The notes under the pieces: generated by a model
What the model was told of the DNA's origin: nothing
The model's database searches: none
What the model saw: the letters and a program-made list of their open reading frames with translations, nothing else
Assembly: GCA_964017235.1 (NCBI GenBank)
Contig: OZ024929.1
Span: 163,417,609-163,481,608 of the forward strand
Length of the DNA: 64,000 bases
Reading direction: 5' to 3'
Origin: Sabellastarte sp. h YS-2021
Taxonomy: Eukaryota; Annelida; Polychaeta; Sabellida; Sabellidae
Position numbers and translations under genes: made by a program
Part shown: positions 60,259 through 64,000 of the stretch, one piece after another
Numbering within the stretch: the first letter of the stretch is position 1
How the letters are laid out: each line of letters starts with the position of its first letter

Positions 60259-63200
60259 GAGTAAAACTGCAAGATCGGCAGTTCAAACAAAGATAATCAA
60301 AACTTACAAAAAGAACTAGATAAACATTAAAAAAATCTCAGTATCTCAAACTAGTGAAATACTATATGGGAAAAGTTGACTAAATATCTTAAGAAAATGT
60401 AATATTTATCTAAAATTGATATTGGAATCTTAAGGATAGGTCAGTATAAATCTTTCCAAGTGATAAATGGTCATTGAAATGTATCACTCAATCCAAACCC
60501 AATGTCAATTACCATTTGTATTCACATTACCTTTGTGCACAATACTTCAGTAACTTTGTTTTATACAACATTGGTAACTTCAAATTTATTTGGAAGTAAA
60601 GAACAAAGGGTTGATGCAACTAACACTTAACAACAGGGTCTGAGTTATTGTTAATTTTGAGGGGTGTTTACGAAAAATTAACCAAGAGTAAACTAAGGTT
60701 TTGATTTACACAAAAGTTTGCTAACTTAGGGTTAACGTAGAGATAACCAATTCGTTAGCAGAACTAAGGCTTTAATTTACAGGCCCCTGGTCTATTCAGA
60801 TTGAACTTGTATATAATTTTTCCATCCCTATATTTATTTCATATTAATCATATTTTGTGTGTCACAGTACCTATGTGTGTTATACAGCAACATTTCAATT
60901 ACACACTGACTAAAGTGATAGAAGCCACAGATATAGATATTGTGTGGAATAGACAAACAGAATGGATGGAATCGACACAGAATTACTAAATGGGCCATAT
61001 TATTAATACCATTAAATCCAGGGGTTATTCTGCTGCTGATAATGATGATGATGCACAAGAACAAAGTTACCCCCACATTTGTGGACCCCTCTCTATAGAG
61101 AAGGTGTGTTAGGTAATGTCTGCTGATTACAGGTGGTTGTAATGATGTAAGCAAAAGCCACAAATGATGGACAATCAAATGATCTAATTATGAGATTGTC
61201 TCATTGGGCTTTTGTCAAGAATATTAATATTAAAATGAACACTCGAGGTCCATCAATCACAGAAGTGACTTCATCACAAAAGTGACTTAAACACTCTGTC
61301 TGCATCGTATCTTCGTTAATTTTCACCATCATTCAAAAGATAAAATTTACATACATGTATATAGATTTTGGTGCTTCAGCTCATCTTTTCTTTGTATCTG
61401 TAACCTGTCTCTTTCCTTTTTAAGTTTTTCAATGTTTTTTCCATAGTTCTTATGATAGTTCCTTTATCTTTATGCTCATTACACACACTGTTTGGGATTA
61501 AGAGCTTTTAAATCTGCCACAGTATATGTAATTCATCACCACAGAAATGCCCTGAGTATCAGTGAATTATTGGAACTTTCTACCATACTTTTGTCAGCCC
61601 TTTTCTGTCAATCTTCTACTGTATTGCAGAATTTCAATAGAATTTTGTTTGTTTTTATCTAGATTTAAATTTGACCTTCAGTTTAACATTAAAGTCAAAA
61701 GATAAAAAAACTAAAACTTTAAAATTGAAGGTGACATTTTGCATTTCTGTCTCTCCATAGTCATGTGTTTCTGTGCCAAGTTTGTTCCATCATTTCCTAA
61801 CCCCCTGCCATCATTGTGACATTTGGTGAGAGGAGATGTTGTGGAGCCAAGTGGCGTGTGCCACCGCTGTTACCATATAAAGTGTCTTGGTGAGTCAGCT
61901 TGAAAGCTCTTCACTAAAATGTCCTCATGCCATCCTCCCCCCCCCCCCCCCCCTCCCCACTAAAAAAACCCTACCAAGCCCCCCCCCCCCTCTCCTCCCC
62001 AAATGTAGCCCCTGGGCCATCACAACAACCACTCCGCAGCCAATTTTGGAATCACCTCTTGCCAGAGCACCACCCCTGCCAGGATTATTTCCTGTTTATT
62101 TTCCAGTAAATGCCTTGCCAAATCCTCTCCCTCATATTATCAGACTTATAAAATGTGTAGATTTTCCATTATCAAAACCTACATAACATAATCCTATTTT
62201 ATAGTCTATTCACGACTAAAGCCTATAATATAAATCAAATTTAATACTTATTTATGTGTGTGTTTAGTCATCTTAGATTGCCACAACTTTTATAATATAA
62301 TCTAATTTTAGGCATACAGCCTTACGCTGCATATATTACTTGCTCTTTAGTTTCAAAAGATCAACAATTTTTCACAAAAGGTGCATCAGTAAAACTGTAA
62401 GTAAAGTCTAAACAGAATTTAGGTTTTATTGGAGAATTTATATTTGAGGCAGTATTTGAATCAATTCACATATATCTTTATAGATTATTATTTTTTCTGT
62501 CCTCATTCAGTTCCCTGAGGCGTTTCATCTACATCCCAGAAAAAATAAAACTCTGTTTTATTAGATTAACAATGAAGTGCCACAAAAAAAAAAATGCCTA
62601 TTGTTTAGTATAAATGCCAAAAAAGAGATGATTAGGTGTAATTGATGAATAAGTATATTCCATTTGGCACCATTGTATATAGCTTGCAATGCTTTTTTGC
62701 AGGGTGTTATTGAATTAATTGTGTTTAGTCAGCCTCCCACTGCCTAACTCAGCTTTCTGAGCTGTAGGTTTCTTCACAATCGCTATGAACAGAGGCTTGA
62801 TACATGTATATGCAAAAGTTGTTACAATCAGGTATCGCTTGCAGTAGTAGAGCTTATCAAGTTAAATGATATCAAGGGAAGAATATTACTCTGCTTTTTC
62901 CATGAATTTAGACCACAGAGCTAGACTGATGGTCAGACATTTATTTTTGCTGATACATAAAACGGTTTATACTTAACAAAGTTCCTGTTCAAGGGGTTAA
63001 AACTGTAGTTAAAATTAACATGTAACACATTTTATCATTAATTTACTAGTGTATCTTGAGGAGACATCAAATGTTGTTAGAAAATCATGGTCTGGAAATC
63101 TTTTAAGTGAATCAGAGCAATTGTATCCCCACTTTCCATCTACTTAGTATCACATCGCTGCTAAAGTGGCTCAATTTTTTATATGTCTTATCAAGTAACT

Positions 63201-64000
63201 TGGTGAGAAATGCTGTTGAACAATGTTAAATGGTGATCTTATAACATAATGCAACAATAATAATATAGTAAAAATATACCATCATTTTACCACTGTCTAA
63301 GTGCTGCTGCATTTGTAGACAAATGTGAAAGCCCCTATAGATTATATTGGACAATCCAAGTTTTAAGGCATGGCATTTCTATATATTTTTTACTCTTGCA
63401 CATTTAGTTGCAGGCTTACCCTGTGTCTATAGAATGACACTGTTTATTTGTACATTTTTTTGAAAATCAGTTAATTAGTGAAAAGAGATTTTAGTTGTTT
63501 GATTACATACATAAATTCAAGTGCACAGTGATAACGTTGAGTGCAGTTGTATGTTGACTAGACTAGAAAGTATGAAATGTTTTAAAAGGTTTGTCTCTTA
63601 AAAGTGAATGACATTGTCTGTTTACATATACTTTAGTCATGATACACATATTACAGAAATTAGGAAAAACGTTAAGCCAAGATATCTAGGTACATATATA
63701 TTTTAAACAATAACTGATATGGAGAATAGGCATTTTCATGATCAAGTGACATATTTAAGTGAATATAAGAAAATGTATCAGCCTGCCTCATTCAGGGGTG
63801 AACTAACATTTACATGATTTAATCACATATTTGAGTTAGTGTCTGCACTGCTCTTTCAGGGGGATCTCAATAGAAATCTATGGCCAGTATTTGGTTGTAA
63901 GATCAATGTCAGGAGGTGGTCAATACCTCCAAGATATGTTTTCTACATTTCCACGAGACCCCTGAGGCATTGTCCATTCTTCTGAAGGCTGTGAGAAGAA
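60259..64000. other. Unique sequence with small repeats, no gene recognised
   Basis: A weak inverted-repeat element may lie at 60661-60788 (AGGGGTGTTTACG against CTGTAAATT with AACCAA..TTGGTT inside). Poly-C tracts are at 61937-61953 and 61980-61991. The rest holds nothing I can identify. Two overlapping proline-rich frames at 61887-62186 come from the poly-C tracts. Confidence 0.4.
61937..61991 (+). repeat. Poly-C tracts
   Basis: Runs of about 17 and 12 C separated by a short AT-containing spacer, then TCTCCTCCCC. G-quadruplex or i-motif potential. Confidence 0.85.

Noticed and set aside
61887-62186. Proline-rich plus-strand frames
   Set aside because: Caused by poly-C tracts; no conserved flanking protein sequence.

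Overview
This is a 64 kb stretch of AT-rich animal genomic DNA, dominated by repeats and almost free of genes. Three features point to a lophotrochozoan invertebrate, most likely a bivalve mollusc: abundant repeats built on GACCTTGACCTT words, non-autonomous Helitron-like elements with cores of roughly 130-170 bp tandem units (the design of bivalve pearl/CvE-type elements), and a tRNA-derived SINE. I infer the taxon from this repeat style; no diagnostic gene is present.

No intact protein-coding gene can be supported. The only clear coding remnants are the two genes of a PIF/Harbinger DNA transposon (17.9-23.1 kb): a MADF-domain DNA-binding protein on + and a DDE transposase on -. Both are broken by in-frame TGA codons, and the transposase also has a frameshift. 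One candidate exon of a host gene lies on - near 52.4-52.6 kb, and weaker candidates lie around it on the same strand.

Layout. 0-7 kb: a SINE with target-site duplication (TSD), a mosaic of Helitron-like modules, a TTCTA microsatellite and a 146-bp-unit Helitron-like array. 7-13.4 kb: unique DNA. 13.4-14.7 kb: a foldback-like element. 15.9-17.6 kb: another Helitron-like copy, then an unclassified element with a 39-bp direct repeat at its edges. 17.9-23.1 kb: Harbinger, carrying an inner hAT-like element between two oppositely oriented minisatellites. 24.6-25.2 kb: a local duplication split by a second SINE. 29.3-29.7 kb: a TA-target MITE. 31.2-37.3 kb: a 5.7 kb Helitron-like element, inserted in a 62-bp minisatellite, holding a 169-bp array and about 26 copies of a 133-bp satellite with higher-order structure. 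39.3-40.3 kb: a shorter relative. 40.4-40.7 kb: the second copy of the unclassified element. 41.8-45.4 kb: more Helitron-like arrays. 51.4 and 59.9 kb: two hAT MITEs with perfect 8-bp TSDs. 55.3-57.0 kb: a 54-bp minisatellite. 58.9-59.4 kb: a palindromic MITE. The remainder is unique, probably intronic or intergenic, DNA.

The most interesting signal is that repeat families which look different share a small vocabulary of modules: a hairpin near the 5' end, TATATCTC, AAGGTCA inverted pairs, an AAGATGGCCGCC word, unit lengths near 146 bp and a hairpin-plus-CTAG 3' end. The 133-bp satellite has diverged relatives in a different element at 0.84-1.1 kb. This looks like a modular, recombining family of rolling-circle-type elements that gives rise to satellite DNA.
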